From: CAYWMD01 sp964458575
GTDB taxonomy: Bacteria; Verrucomicrobiota; Verrucomicrobiia; Limisphaerales; JADLHS01
DNA: 64,000 nt
Assembly: GCA_964458575.1 (NCBI GenBank)
Contig: CAYWMD010000001.1
Span: 370,062-434,061 of the forward strand
Direction: 5' to 3'
Shown: positions 19,042 through 28,116 of the stretch, piece after piece
Layout of the letters: every line of letters starts with the position of its first letter
How positions within the stretch are numbered: the stretch's first letter is position 1
The notes under the pieces: generated by a model
Seen by the model: the letters and a program-made list of their open reading frames with translations, nothing else
Databases searched by the model: none
What the model was told of the DNA's origin: nothing
Program-made: the position numbers and the translations under genes

Positions 19042-19206
19042 AATTCGTGGTGTCGGGATCGTCCAATGTCTGCGCTGGATTCAAGCCGCAGTGGAGGTAA
19101 GGTCGCTGATTGCGCTGCGATTGCAAATGTAAAATGGGCGGCGCGAGCACAACCGGGCCGCGGGTTTGGGTGAGTTAGGGCCGGCTTGCGTCGGCGGCTA
19201 CGCAGT

Positions 19207-20550
19207 TCACGGCGAAGCTTTTTCGGGCTTCAGCGAAACTGAATAGAGCGGCGGATCAACCTGACTCTCCCACTTGTCCAGCAGCTTCTTCATTTTCGCC
19301 ACCCGCGACTTCTGGTCCGCCGCCAGATTGTTCCGCTCACCCATGTCCTCGGCGAGGTTGTAAAGCTCCAATTTGCCGCGCCGCTCCTCAATGAGCTTCC
19401 AGTTTCCGTCGCGAACAGCGCGATGCGTCTTCACCCAATTGGGCCCGACGCGCCGCCAGAAGAGCGTTCGCTTCATCCCACGCTTCTCGCCCGCGATAAT
19501 TGGGAGGATGTCTTTCCCATCGAGAGGCCGGTCCTTCGGCGGCTTGACGCCAGCGTGCTTCAGAATCGTCGCCGACCAATCCATCATAATGCCGACCTGC
19601 GAGGAGACTTTCCCGGGCGGGATTTTGCCGGGCCATCGGGCGATGCACGGTACGCGGATGCCACCTTCGCCCAACGTGCCTTTCCCATGCGAAAGCGGAT
19701 AGTTACGCGAAAACCGGTCACCGCCATTATCGCTGGCAAAAACGACCAGCGTATTATTGGCCAGCCCAAGCCGGTCCAGGGCCGCGAGCATTTCACCGAC
19801 GCTGGCGTCCATGGCTTCGACCATTTTCACGTAGGTCGCGCGCGTGCCCTGCGACCAACCTTTGAGTGGAGTGGGCTGACCGCCATCGTCCGGACCTTGA
19901 ATCGGCCAATGGGGCGCATTGAAAGCAACGTAAAGAAAGAAGGGTTGCGACTTCATCGCCGCCAGAAATTCCAGGGCGTGCTGCTGGATGAGGGAGGTGG
20001 AGTAGCCCGTCGCTTCGACTGGTTTCGTGTCGAGGTAAAGATCCGGCTCGCCGGATCGCCAGCGGTGCGTGAAATAATCATGATTGCCGCCGAGCAGACC
20101 GAAGAAACGGTCGAAGCCGTGGGCATTTGGCGCGCGGTCTTCGGTATAGCCGAGATGCCACTTGCCGGACATGGCGGTGGCATACCCGGCCTCACGCAAA
20201 ATCCTCGCGATGGTTTTCTCCTGCGCTGGCAAACCCAAGTGCTTTTGTTCCGGAGCAATCGCCCATTCCAAGCCGCCGATCCGCTGCTGATAGCGGCCGG
20301 TCATCAGCGCGCAACGCGTCGGCGTACATACCGTGGCGTTGGCGTAAAAGTCCGTGAGCCGCACCCCCTGCTGCGCCAGCCGGTCCAGATGCGGTGTCTT
20401 GATGTCATGCGCGCCGTAACAACTCAAGTCGCCATAGCCGAGGTCGTCTGCGAGAATGAAAAGGACGTTGGGTTTTCCGGCGGCAGCCGTTCCCATGCAA
20501 GCGAACGCGGCCACCAGCCACGATAAAGCCAGTGCCGTGCGGGAGTTCAT
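19207..20550 (-). CDS. Secreted sulfatase (arylsulfatase A family)
   Basis: 447 residues from the ATG at 20550, preceded by a GAGGTC ribosome-binding site. The signal peptide (MNSRTALALSWLVAAFACMG) is followed by PNVLFILADDLGYGDLSCYG with the calcium-binding Asp35/Asp36. The sulfatase signature VCTPTRCALMTGRYQQR contains Cys75, which would be converted to formylglycine. FASDNGGDRF, THRAVRDGNWKLI and LYNLAEDMGERNNLA are further family blocks. It probably removes sulfate esters from polysaccharide in the periplasm or outside. No formylglycine-generating enzyme or carbohydrate-degradation locus is adjacent. It diverges from transaldolase. Confidence 0.93.
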   Translation of the reverse strand: MNSRTALALSWLVAAFACMGTAAAGKPNVLFILADDLGYGDLSCYGAHDIKTPHLDRLAQQGVRLTDFYANATVCTPTRCALMTGRYQQRIGGLEWAIAPEQKHLGLPAQEKTIARILREAGYATAMSGKWHLGYTEDRAPNAHGFDRFFGLLGGNHDYFTHRWRSGEPDLYLDTKPVEATGYSTSLIQQHALEFLAAMKSQPFFLYVAFNAPHWPIQGPDDGGQPTPLKGWSQGTRATYVKMVEAMDASVGEMLAALDRLGLANNTLVVFASDNGGDRFSRNYPLSHGKGTLGEGGIRVPCIARWPGKIPPGKVSSQVGIMMDWSATILKHAGVKPPKDRPLDGKDILPIIAGEKRGMKRTLFWRRVGPNWVKTHRAVRDGNWKLIEERRGKLELYNLAEDMGERNNLAADQKSRVAKMKKLLDKWESQVDPPLYSVSLKPEKASP

Positions 20551-20621
20551 TGCTTTGACCTCATTGATATATGAATTCACCGGCTTGACCAGCAAATTCT
20601 TGCGGGCGTATCACGTTGCTT

Positions 20622-20637
20622 CCGATGCGCGCATCGG
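20622..20637. promoter_or_regulatory. Perfect 16-bp palindrome between divergent genes
   Basis: CCGATGCGCGCATCGG reads the same on both strands. It lies 29 bases before the transaldolase start and 72 bases from the divergent sulfatase start, so it could be an operator or a leader hairpin; no function is shown. Confidence 0.4.
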
Positions 20638-20665
20638 GCAGAGTGCGGTCAAACCGAAACGCACC

Positions 20666-21619
20666 ATGACCCAACTGGACCAGCTCAAACAGTTCACGAC
20701 GGTGGTCGCCGACAGCGGCGATTTCGCCACGCTCAAACAATTTGCCCCGCAGGATGCGACCACCAATCCGTCGCTGATTTACAAAGCGGCGCAGATGCCG
20801 GAATACAAGACGGTCGTCGAACGCGCGATCGCGGACGCAAAGAAGTCGGGCGCCGCCGGCCACCGCTTGCTCGACGAAATCATGGATTATTTGCTGATCG
20901 CGTTTGGCGTGGAGATTTTGAAAATCGTCCCGGGGCGTGTTTCGACGGAAACGGATGCGAACCTTTCCTTCGACGCCGAAGCGCTCGTGGCGAAGGCGCG
21001 CCGGTTCATCGGCCTTTACCAACGGCACGGCATTCCCCGTGAACGGATCCTCATCAAGATCGCGTCGTCGTGGGAAGGCATCCGGGCTTGCGAAATACTC
21101 CAGCGCGAAGGGATCAACTGCAACATGACGCTGCTGTTCTCGCTGCCACAAGCGGTCGCGTGCGCCGAGGCCAGGGCCAGGCTCATCTCGCCGTTCGTGG
21201 GGCGTATCCTCGACTGGTTCAAGAAGAGCACGGGCAAGGATTTTTCCCCCGCAGAAGACCCGGGTGTGCAATCAGTGAAGGAGATTTACGCCTATTACAA
21301 GAAGTTCGGCCATGCCACAGAGGTCATGGGCGCCAGCTTCCGCAACAAGGGCGAGATTTTGGAACTGGCCGGCTGCGACCTGCTGACCATCAGCCCGCAA
21401 CTGCTTGGCGAATTGAAGGCTGACTCTTCACCGGTTGAACGCAAGCTCAGCCCAAGCGTCGCGCAGGAAAGCCAACTTGAGCGCCTGCAACTGGACGAAA
21501 AGAAATTCCGCTGGCTGCTGAATGAAAACGCAATGGCCGCGGAAAAGACCGCCGAGGGCATCCGGCTTTTCAATGCCGACGCGCAGAAGCTCGCCCAGTT
21601 TATCGCCCCAAAGCTTTGA
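20666..21619 (+). CDS. tal: Transaldolase
   Basis: 317 residues from the ATG at 20666, the same length as E. coli TalB; the open frame upstream is non-coding. It transfers a dihydroxyacetone group between sedoheptulose 7-phosphate and glyceraldehyde 3-phosphate in the pentose phosphate pathway. The N-terminal signature DATTNPSLIYKAAQMPEY and the active-site block RERILIKIASSWEGI with Schiff-base Lys131 are present, along with CNMTLLFSLPQAVACAEA. It is the class of the TalA/TalB subfamily, cytosolic. It is followed by a stem-loop before the Calx-beta gene, so it is likely a single-gene unit. Confidence 0.96.
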   Translation: MTQLDQLKQFTTVVADSGDFATLKQFAPQDATTNPSLIYKAAQMPEYKTVVERAIADAKKSGAAGHRLLDEIMDYLLIAFGVEILKIVPGRVSTETDANLSFDAEALVAKARRFIGLYQRHGIPRERILIKIASSWEGIRACEILQREGINCNMTLLFSLPQAVACAEARARLISPFVGRILDWFKKSTGKDFSPAEDPGVQSVKEIYAYYKKFGHATEVMGASFRNKGEILELAGCDLLTISPQLLGELKADSSPVERKLSPSVAQESQLERLQLDEKKFRWLLNENAMAAEKTAEGIRLFNADAQKLAQFIAPKL

Positions 21620-21623
21620 TCCG

Positions 21624-21681
21624 GCAGCGGAAAGCATTCTGAAACCGCAAGCGCCGCTAATCGCGTAATGCTTTCTTCTGC
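21624..21681 (+). terminator. Stem-loop after transaldolase
   Basis: GAAAGCATT (21630-21638) and AATGCTTTC (21667-21675) pair perfectly and the stem continues outward through GCAG/CTGC with a two-base mismatch. The loop is 28 bases and only a short pyrimidine run follows. It lies five bases past the tal stop and is a plausible, weak terminator. Confidence 0.4.
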
Positions 21682-21835
21682 ATCTCAGATTTGATCACTT
21701 CCCCCGACCGCGGATTAAGGGCTGATAATTGCAATTTACTTGTTGCCAAAGTGATACGCTTCCAGTACCAAAGCGCCCGATTTTTTACGATTGCAACATT
21801 TAGTAAACATAACTCAGAAGGTTTTTTGCTTAAAA

Positions 21836-24800
21836 ATGAGAACCAGAAGTCTCCTCCCGTCCATCGTTGTCGGTCTGTTGGTCGCTCAAGCTGCGCAGGC
21901 GAGCGACGTGGATAGTTACCTGATCGCCAAAGGGCAGATCTTCCGGCAAACCAACGCCGCGGCCCCGGTGCAAATCTTCAGCGAAGACCCGTTTGAAGCA
22001 TACGCTGCCGTCACTCCAACTGCACCCGGCGACGTGCTGAGCGCGACCCTGAGGCTGCCCAACGGCGTAGTCGTCGGCCTGACGAACTATGACTCGGGCA
22101 GCGGGACGTTTGATGGGAGCGACGCCTTTACCACCAAGGCCCAGCTCGACGCCGCCGCGGGAATCGGCACCTACAATTTCGTCATTCAGACATTAAACGA
22201 CGGCACGAACCGTCCATCGCTGATCCTTGGCGCCGATAATTATCCGCCGACGCCGAGAATCGCGAACTGGCAGGAAGCCCAGGAAATCGAGAGTCTGGCT
22301 GACTTCACCTTGCAGTGGCTGCCCTTCACGAACGGGACTTCAAGCGACTTCGTGGTGTTCAGCATCGAAGACCTCAACGAACAACCGGTCTTCAGCACAC
22401 CCGGCTATTTGGAAACCAACGTTTTGGATGGCACCTCCACTTCTGCCACCGTGCCGGGGGGTATGCTCGAAGCCACCACGGCGTATCAAGGCCGGTTGAT
22501 GTTCATCAAACGCACGGCCAGTAACACCAATACCATTCTGGGCGCTCTCGGTTTGGCCGGCTACTACAAGCAAACCATTTTCCCGCTGGCTACCTTGCCG
22601 GAAAGTACCGGCGCGGGCCGGATCCAACTTGGCGCCCAAAGCTTTTCCGTTTCTGAGGCGTCACCGATGGCATTGTTGGTTCCCATCTACCGCACCAGCA
22701 CCAGTCTTTCCGGCGAGGTCTCGGTCACACTGACCATCTCCGACGGCACGGCACATTCGGGCACGGATTATCAGGTCAACAATCTCACGTCGCAGATTAC
22801 GTTCCCGGACGGCAGCGGCTATGCCGAAGTCGGCGTCACTCCCCTCAACAACGTTCTCCTGGACGGCAACCGGACTTTGACGTTTTCGCTTTCGAATCCC
22901 ACGGGCGGCGCGGTTTTGGGCAGCCGTAGCAACGCCGTGGTGACGATTCTGGACGACGAAATTGCCGCTGCGGGACGTTTTCAATTCAGCCAGATCACTT
23001 ACACCGGCACTGAGTTGAGCAAGCAAGCCTTGCTGACGGTCAACCGCGTGGGCGGTACAACCGGAAGCGCGAGCGTCAGCCTCAGCACGGCGAATGGCAC
23101 GGCCATCGGCGGGTTGGATTTCACCCCGACCAATGGCGTTCTCACCTTTGCCCCCGGCCAACCCAGCCGCCAGATCGTCGTCCCCATCACGGACGATTCG
23201 CTCGATGAAACGAACGAAACCTTCCACGTCCTGCTGACCCTTCCCACCGGCGGCGCCGCGCTGGGTTCAAATACAACCGCCACGATCAGCATCACGGACA
23301 ACGACACCGGTGGCGCGATTGCCTTCAGCGGCGCGGCGTTCGGCACGAACGAGAACTCCGGCTTCGCGCTTATCACCGTCAATCGCAGCGGTGGCGCGGC
23401 CAGCGGCGTTTCCGTGGACTTCACCACCCAGGACGGCGTGGCGTTGGCCGGTTCGGACTACACCGCCACGAACGGCACCTTGCTTTTCGGCTCAAACGAA
23501 CTGACGAAGACCTTTGCCGTAACGATCACCAATGACACCCTGGCTGAAGGCAACGAAACCCTCGGCTTGAGCCTTTCGAATCCCGGCGGCGGCGCGACCC
23601 TGGGCACGATCAGCAATGCCACGCTCACTGTCCGCGACGATGAATCGAGCGTGGCCTTTACCAATGCAACCTACATCGTCGGTGAAGCCGGGCCGAGCAT
23701 CGCGGTCAACATCGTCCGTTCCGGCGCGCTCATCACTCCGGTCGGGGTCAGTTTCAGCACGGTGGACGGCTCGGCCGTTTCCACCAACGACTATCGCGGC
23801 ACGAACGGCACCGTGACGTTCCCGCCCAACACCGGCTTCCGGACGATCACCATCCCCATCGCCAACGACACAATTGTTGAGCCAAACGAAACTTTCAGCC
23901 TGTTCCTGCACAGCCCGACGGGCGGAGTCCAGTTGGGCACGTTGACCAACACAAGTGTCGTGATCACCAACAATGACTTTGGCGGCGCGATCACTTTCAG
24001 CGCCAGCAACTACCCCGTCGCCGAGGCCGGACGGTTTGTGACGGTGACGCTCAGCCGTTCCGGCGGCTCGGCGAGTGGTGTATCCGTGGACTTCACGACT
24101 GCCGATGGCACGGCCACCGACGGACTGGATTACTCGAATGCGACGCGAACCGTGACGTTTGGCGCGACGGATCTGTCCAAGACCATCCAGGTCCCGATCC
24201 TCAACGACACGCTCGACGAAACCAACGAAACCGTGCTGTTGTCCCTGACCAATCCGCAAGGCGGCGTCAGTCTCGGCGTCCGCTCGAATGCCGCGGTCAC
24301 GATCACCGACGACGACACGGGCGGCGCGATTGCGTTCAGTTCGGCCGCGTTCAGCACCAACGAATTTGGCACCTTCGCCCTCATCACCGTCGCCCGCAGC
24401 GGGGGATCGGCCAGCGGTGTGACGGTGGACTTTGCCACCGAGAACGGCACGGCGCTGGATGGTTCGGATTATTTCGCGACCAACGGCACGTTGACCTTCG
24501 GGTCGAACCAAGCAAGCCGGACGTTCATGGTGCCACTGACCAACGATCTGGGATTTGAAACCAACGAAACGGTTCTCCTGCACCTGACCAATCCCACGGG
24601 CGGCGCGCGGTTGGGCGCGCTTTCCAACGCCACGCTCCTGATTTTGGAGGATGAATCCACGCTCGCCTTCACCAATGCCACCTACACCGTCAGCGAAACC
24701 GGTCCAACCCTCAGCGTCAACGTGGTTCGCACCGGTGCGCGTCTCACGCCCGTCACCGTGGGCTTTGCCACCACCGACGGCACGGCCATTTCCACCAACG

Positions 24801-27800
24801 ACTATCGTGGCACCAACGGCACGCTCACCTTCCCGGTCAATACGGCGTTCCGGACCATCTCCATTCCCATCGTCAACGACACCCTCGTGGACAGCAACGA
24901 GACCTTCACCATCGCGTTGTTCAACCCGCAGGGCGGCGCGCAACTGGGCGGCCTCACCAACGTCACCGCCACCATCACGGACAATGACGGCGGCGGCGTG
25001 CTGACGTTCAGCGCCACCAACTATCCCGTGGGTGAGAGCGGCAAAACCGCGACCGTCACCATCAGCCGTTCTGGTGGCTCGGCCAGCGGCGTTTCCGTGG
25101 ATTTCACCACCAGCGACGGCACCGCGACTGCGGGGCTTGATTACACGAACTCCACGCGCACGGTCACTTTCAACGCGAACGACCTCTCCAAAACGATCCA
25201 GGTGCCGATTATCAACGATACGCTCGACGAGACGAATGAGACCGTGCTCCTCTCGCTGACCAATCCGCAGGGCGGGGCCAGCCTCGGCGTCCACTCCAAT
25301 GCCAGCGTCGCCATCACCGACGACGACACGGGCGGCGTGATTGCCTTCAGCAGCGCGGCATTCACCACCAACGAGAACTCGGCCTTTGCCCTCATCACCG
25401 TGACCCGCAGCAGCGGAGCGGCCAGTGATGTTTCCGTGGACTTCACCACGCAGGATGGCGTCGCCCTGGCCGGCTCGGACTACGCCGCCACCAACGGCAC
25501 CCTGGTCTTCGCCTCCAACCAAACGAGCAAGACGTTCACCGTGCCCCTCACGGATGACATCCTCGCCGAAGGCAACGAAAGCCTTGGCCTGAGCCTCCTC
25601 AATCCCACGGGTGGGGCGGCCTTGGGCGCGATCAGCAACGCCACGTTGACCATCCGCGACGACGAATCTAGCGTGGCTTTCACCAACGCGGCTTACACCG
25701 TGACCGAGGCGGGGCCGAGCATCTCGGTCAACGTCATCCGCTCCGGAGCGTTGATTACCCAAGTTTCAGTTGCCTTCAGCACCCTCGACGGTTCTGCCGG
25801 CTCCACGAACGACTATCGCGGCACAAACGGCACCCTGGTGTTCCCGGTCAACACCGCGATGAAAACCATCACCATTCCCATCGCGAACGACACCCTGGTC
25901 GAGGGCAACGAAACCTTCGACCTGTTCCTCCACAGCCCGAGCAACGGCCTCCAACTCGGCACACTGACCAACACAACCCTCACGATCACTGACAACGATC
26001 AGGGCGGCATCATCAATTTCCGGAGCGGCACCTTCGTGACGAATGAAAACCAAAACGCCGTCATCACGCTCACGCGCACCAACGGCGCGGCGGGCGGCGT
26101 CTCGGTGCTTCTGTCCACCCAGGATGGTTCGGCCACGGCTGGCTCGGATTACACGGCGGTGTCGCAAACCGTTGTGTTCGGCGCAGGTCAGACCAGCACG
26201 AATGTGATCGTGCCGGTCATCAACGACGCGCTGGACGAAAACGGCGAGTCCTTGCAACTGCTGTTGAGCAATCCGCAGGGTGGCGGCGCGCTGGGCACGG
26301 TTTCCAATGCGAGCTTGACCATCAACGACGACGATTCCGGCGGCGTGTTCCGCTTCAACGCGCCGAGTTACGTCACGAATGAGAACGCCGGCGCGTTCCT
26401 GGTGAACATCGTCCGCTCCGGCGGCGTGGCCAGCAACGTCACGGTGAGCTTCTTCACGCAGGACGGCACGGCCACCTCGGCGCAGCCCGATTACACGGCC
26501 ACCAACGGCACGCTCGCCTTTGGCGCGGGTGAAACCAACAAATTCATCACTGTGCCGATCGTCAACGACACGGCGCCGGAAGGAAACGAAACGCTCAGCG
26601 TGCTGCTGACCAACGTCACGGGTGGGGCCAGCATCAGCAACAACACCGCCGGCCTGACCATCGTGGATGACGAGTCCAGCGTCACCTTCACCAACGCCAG
26701 CTACACCATCGGCGAATCCGGCGGTTCGCTTGCCATCAACGTCGTCCGTTCCGGCGCCCTGGGCACCGCGGTCTCGGTGGACTTCTCCACCGTAACCGGC
26801 ACGGCGGCTTCGCCCGGCGACTACACCGCCACGAACGGAACGCTGAGCTTCCCGGCCAACACGGCGCTCCGCACCATCGTCATTCCCATCGTGAACGATT
26901 TCACCATTGAGAATCCCGAAAGCTTCAGCGTCCGGTTGGCCAATCCCCAGGGCGGCGTTCAGCTCGGCACCGTCACCAACGCCACGGTCAACATCACGAA
27001 CGATGACCTGCCCGGGGTGATTCGGTTCTCCTCCACAAGTTACACCGGCTCGGAAGGCAGCGTGGTCAACGTAAGTGTTCAACGCACGGGCGGCACCGGC
27101 GCCGGCGTTTCCGTCCAATTCAACATGGTCAACGTCACGGCCACCGACGCTGATTACAACAACGTCTCCCAGCTGCTCACGTTCGCCGGCGGGGAAACGA
27201 ACAAGAACATTGCCGTCACACTCAAGAGCGACGCGATCACCGAACCGACGGAAACCGTGAACCTTTCCCTGACCGGTGCGTCAGCCGGCGCAACGCTGGG
27301 CACGCCGAGCACGGCGGTGCTCAACATCAATAATCAGGTGCCAGCGGGTTGCACCGTGTCGCCCTTCACTCTGACCGGCCCTGGTTTCACCGCCACAGTC
27401 AGCATGGGCGGTGCTTACACCGCCTTCAATGTCAGCGGCGGCCTCGTCGGCAACAACCTCTCCATCTTTTCAACCGATGCCGGCTTGATCACCCGCGGAA
27501 TCACCATCAATCTGGGCAGCATCCCGCCCGGGAGCACTGGAACTTTCTTCATCAACGACGATCCGGATTTCGTCGGGTTTAGCCATTCGACCCTCAACCC
27601 GAACACCATGTGCTCACTCACCAAGACATACAATAGTGAATTGCCCAGCACCGGATGTATCACCATCACCGAGTGGAACACGACCACCAAGACCTTCAAG
27701 GCCACGTTCAACTGCACACTGCACGGCGTGGATTCCGGGACCAGTTGCGGCATACCGCCGGTCATCACCCCTGGGCCCGTTCCCACGGAAACTCCCTCCA

Positions 27801-27835
27801 TCAGCAACGGTCAGGTCTGGGTGGTTTACCATTGA
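21836..27835 (+). CDS. Giant secreted Calx-beta repeat protein (1999 aa)
   Basis: Start set at the ATG at 21836, directly before a signal peptide (MRTRSLLPSIVVGLLVAQAA). Residues about 24-260 form an N-terminal domain shared with the next gene (DVDSYLI.KG..FRQTNAAAP, YPPTP.IANW, GYYKQT). Then come 14 Calx-beta domains of about 110 residues (about 262-1830), each with a TxDGTA...DY core, a DE(T)NE block and a closing ITD(N/D)D. The last ~165 residues (from GCTVSPFTLTG) are unrelated to the second protein's end and hold several Cys. Calx-beta domains bind calcium in known proteins, so this is probably a calcium-stabilised surface or extracellular adhesin-like protein (inference). No sorting signal or barrel is visible. 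The upstream 216 bases contain the tal stem-loop and AT-rich DNA suited to a promoter. Confidence 0.9.
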   Translation: MRTRSLLPSIVVGLLVAQAAQASDVDSYLIAKGQIFRQTNAAAPVQIFSEDPFEAYAAVTPTAPGDVLSATLRLPNGVVVGLTNYDSGSGTFDGSDAFTTKAQLDAAAGIGTYNFVIQTLNDGTNRPSLILGADNYPPTPRIANWQEAQEIESLADFTLQWLPFTNGTSSDFVVFSIEDLNEQPVFSTPGYLETNVLDGTSTSATVPGGMLEATTAYQGRLMFIKRTASNTNTILGALGLAGYYKQTIFPLATLPESTGAGRIQLGAQSFSVSEASPMALLVPIYRTSTSLSGEVSVTLTISDGTAHSGTDYQVNNLTSQITFPDGSGYAEVGVTPLNNVLLDGNRTLTFSLSNPTGGAVLGSRSNAVVTILDDEIAAAGRFQFSQITYTGTELSKQALLTVNRVGGTTGSASVSLSTANGTAIGGLDFTPTNGVLTFAPGQPSRQIVVPITDDSLDETNETFHVLLTLPTGGAALGSNTTATISITDNDTGGAIAFSGAAFGTNENSGFALITVNRSGGAASGVSVDFTTQDGVALAGSDYTATNGTLLFGSNELTKTFAVTITNDTLAEGNETLGLSLSNPGGGATLGTISNATLTVRDDESSVAFTNATYIVGEAGPSIAVNIVRSGALITPVGVSFSTVDGSAVSTNDYRGTNGTVTFPPNTGFRTITIPIANDTIVEPNETFSLFLHSPTGGVQLGTLTNTSVVITNNDFGGAITFSASNYPVAEAGRFVTVTLSRSGGSASGVSVDFTTADGTATDGLDYSNATRTVTFGATDLSKTIQVPILNDTLDETNETVLLSLTNPQGGVSLGVRSNAAVTITDDDTGGAIAFSSAAFSTNEFGTFALITVARSGGSASGVTVDFATENGTALDGSDYFATNGTLTFGSNQASRTFMVPLTNDLGFETNETVLLHLTNPTGGARLGALSNATLLILEDESTLAFTNATYTVSETGPTLSVNVVRTGARLTPVTVGFATTDGTAISTNDYRGTNGTLTFPVNTAFRTISIPIVNDTLVDSNETFTIALFNPQGGAQLGGLTNVTATITDNDGGGVLTFSATNYPVGESGKTATVTISRSGGSASGVSVDFTTSDGTATAGLDYTNSTRTVTFNANDLSKTIQVPIINDTLDETNETVLLSLTNPQGGASLGVHSNASVAITDDDTGGVIAFSSAAFTTNENSAFALITVTRSSGAASDVSVDFTTQDGVALAGSDYAATNGTLVFASNQTSKTFTVPLTDDILAEGNESLGLSLLNPTGGAALGAISNATLTIRDDESSVAFTNAAYTVTEAGPSISVNVIRSGALITQVSVAFSTLDGSAGSTNDYRGTNGTLVFPVNTAMKTITIPIANDTLVEGNETFDLFLHSPSNGLQLGTLTNTTLTITDNDQGGIINFRSGTFVTNENQNAVITLTRTNGAAGGVSVLLSTQDGSATAGSDYTAVSQTVVFGAGQTSTNVIVPVINDALDENGESLQLLLSNPQGGGALGTVSNASLTINDDDSGGVFRFNAPSYVTNENAGAFLVNIVRSGGVASNVTVSFFTQDGTATSAQPDYTATNGTLAFGAGETNKFITVPIVNDTAPEGNETLSVLLTNVTGGASISNNTAGLTIVDDESSVTFTNASYTIGESGGSLAINVVRSGALGTAVSVDFSTVTGTAASPGDYTATNGTLSFPANTALRTIVIPIVNDFTIENPESFSVRLANPQGGVQLGTVTNATVNITNDDLPGVIRFSSTSYTGSEGSVVNVSVQRTGGTGAGVSVQFNMVNVTATDADYNNVSQLLTFAGGETNKNIAVTLKSDAITEPTETVNLSLTGASAGATLGTPSTAVLNINNQVPAGCTVSPFTLTGPGFTATVSMGGAYTAFNVSGGLVGNNLSIFSTDAGLITRGITINLGSIPPGSTGTFFINDDPDFVGFSHSTLNPNTMCSLTKTYNSELPSTGCITITEWNTTTKTFKATFNCTLHGVDSGTSCGIPPVITPGPVPTETPSISNGQVWVVYH
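23309..26338 (+). repeat. Higher-order repeat inside the first Calx-beta gene (1011, 1011, 1008 bp)
   Basis: Three tandem units, each coding three Calx-beta domains, start at the same codon pair (GGY-GGC before GTG/GCG-ATT-GC) at 23309, 24320 and 25331, and a related domain begins at 26339. The domain types cycle as A (IAFS.AAF.TNE), B (FTNA.Y.V.E.GP..SVN) and C (TFSA.NYPV.E.G). Confidence 0.85.
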
Positions 27836-28116
27836 TCCTTACTGGCCGCCTTGAGTGACCAACTATTGGTCAACGGCGGGTCCGCCACGTCCTGTAACCA
27901 TCCATGGCGGGTAGCGGGCTCCTGGCCAAGCTGCCGCGTCGGGTTTAATTGAGCGATTTCCACTCACACCCCGAGTTTTGTGGTATCCAAAAGGCAGCGG
28001 ACTGCCTGCGAGCCCCTTCCATTCATCACGTTTCCGCTGGGTGTTTTGGTACATATCGCGCTAGACTGGATGAGGTTTTTGACCTTGTAAGTGTGATATC
28101 GCAACACAAATTCCGC

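Noticed and set aside
17443..19173. 576-codon plus-strand open frame over the S8 protease
   Set aside because: Antisense to a gene with a complete catalytic triad; the translation has no family features.
23492..27118. Very long minus-strand open frames (756 and 450 codons) opposite the first Calx-beta gene
   Set aside because: They are antisense shadows created by repeated, GC-rich codons; their translations are low-complexity Gly/Arg/Ala with no domain, while the plus strand has clear Calx-beta domains.
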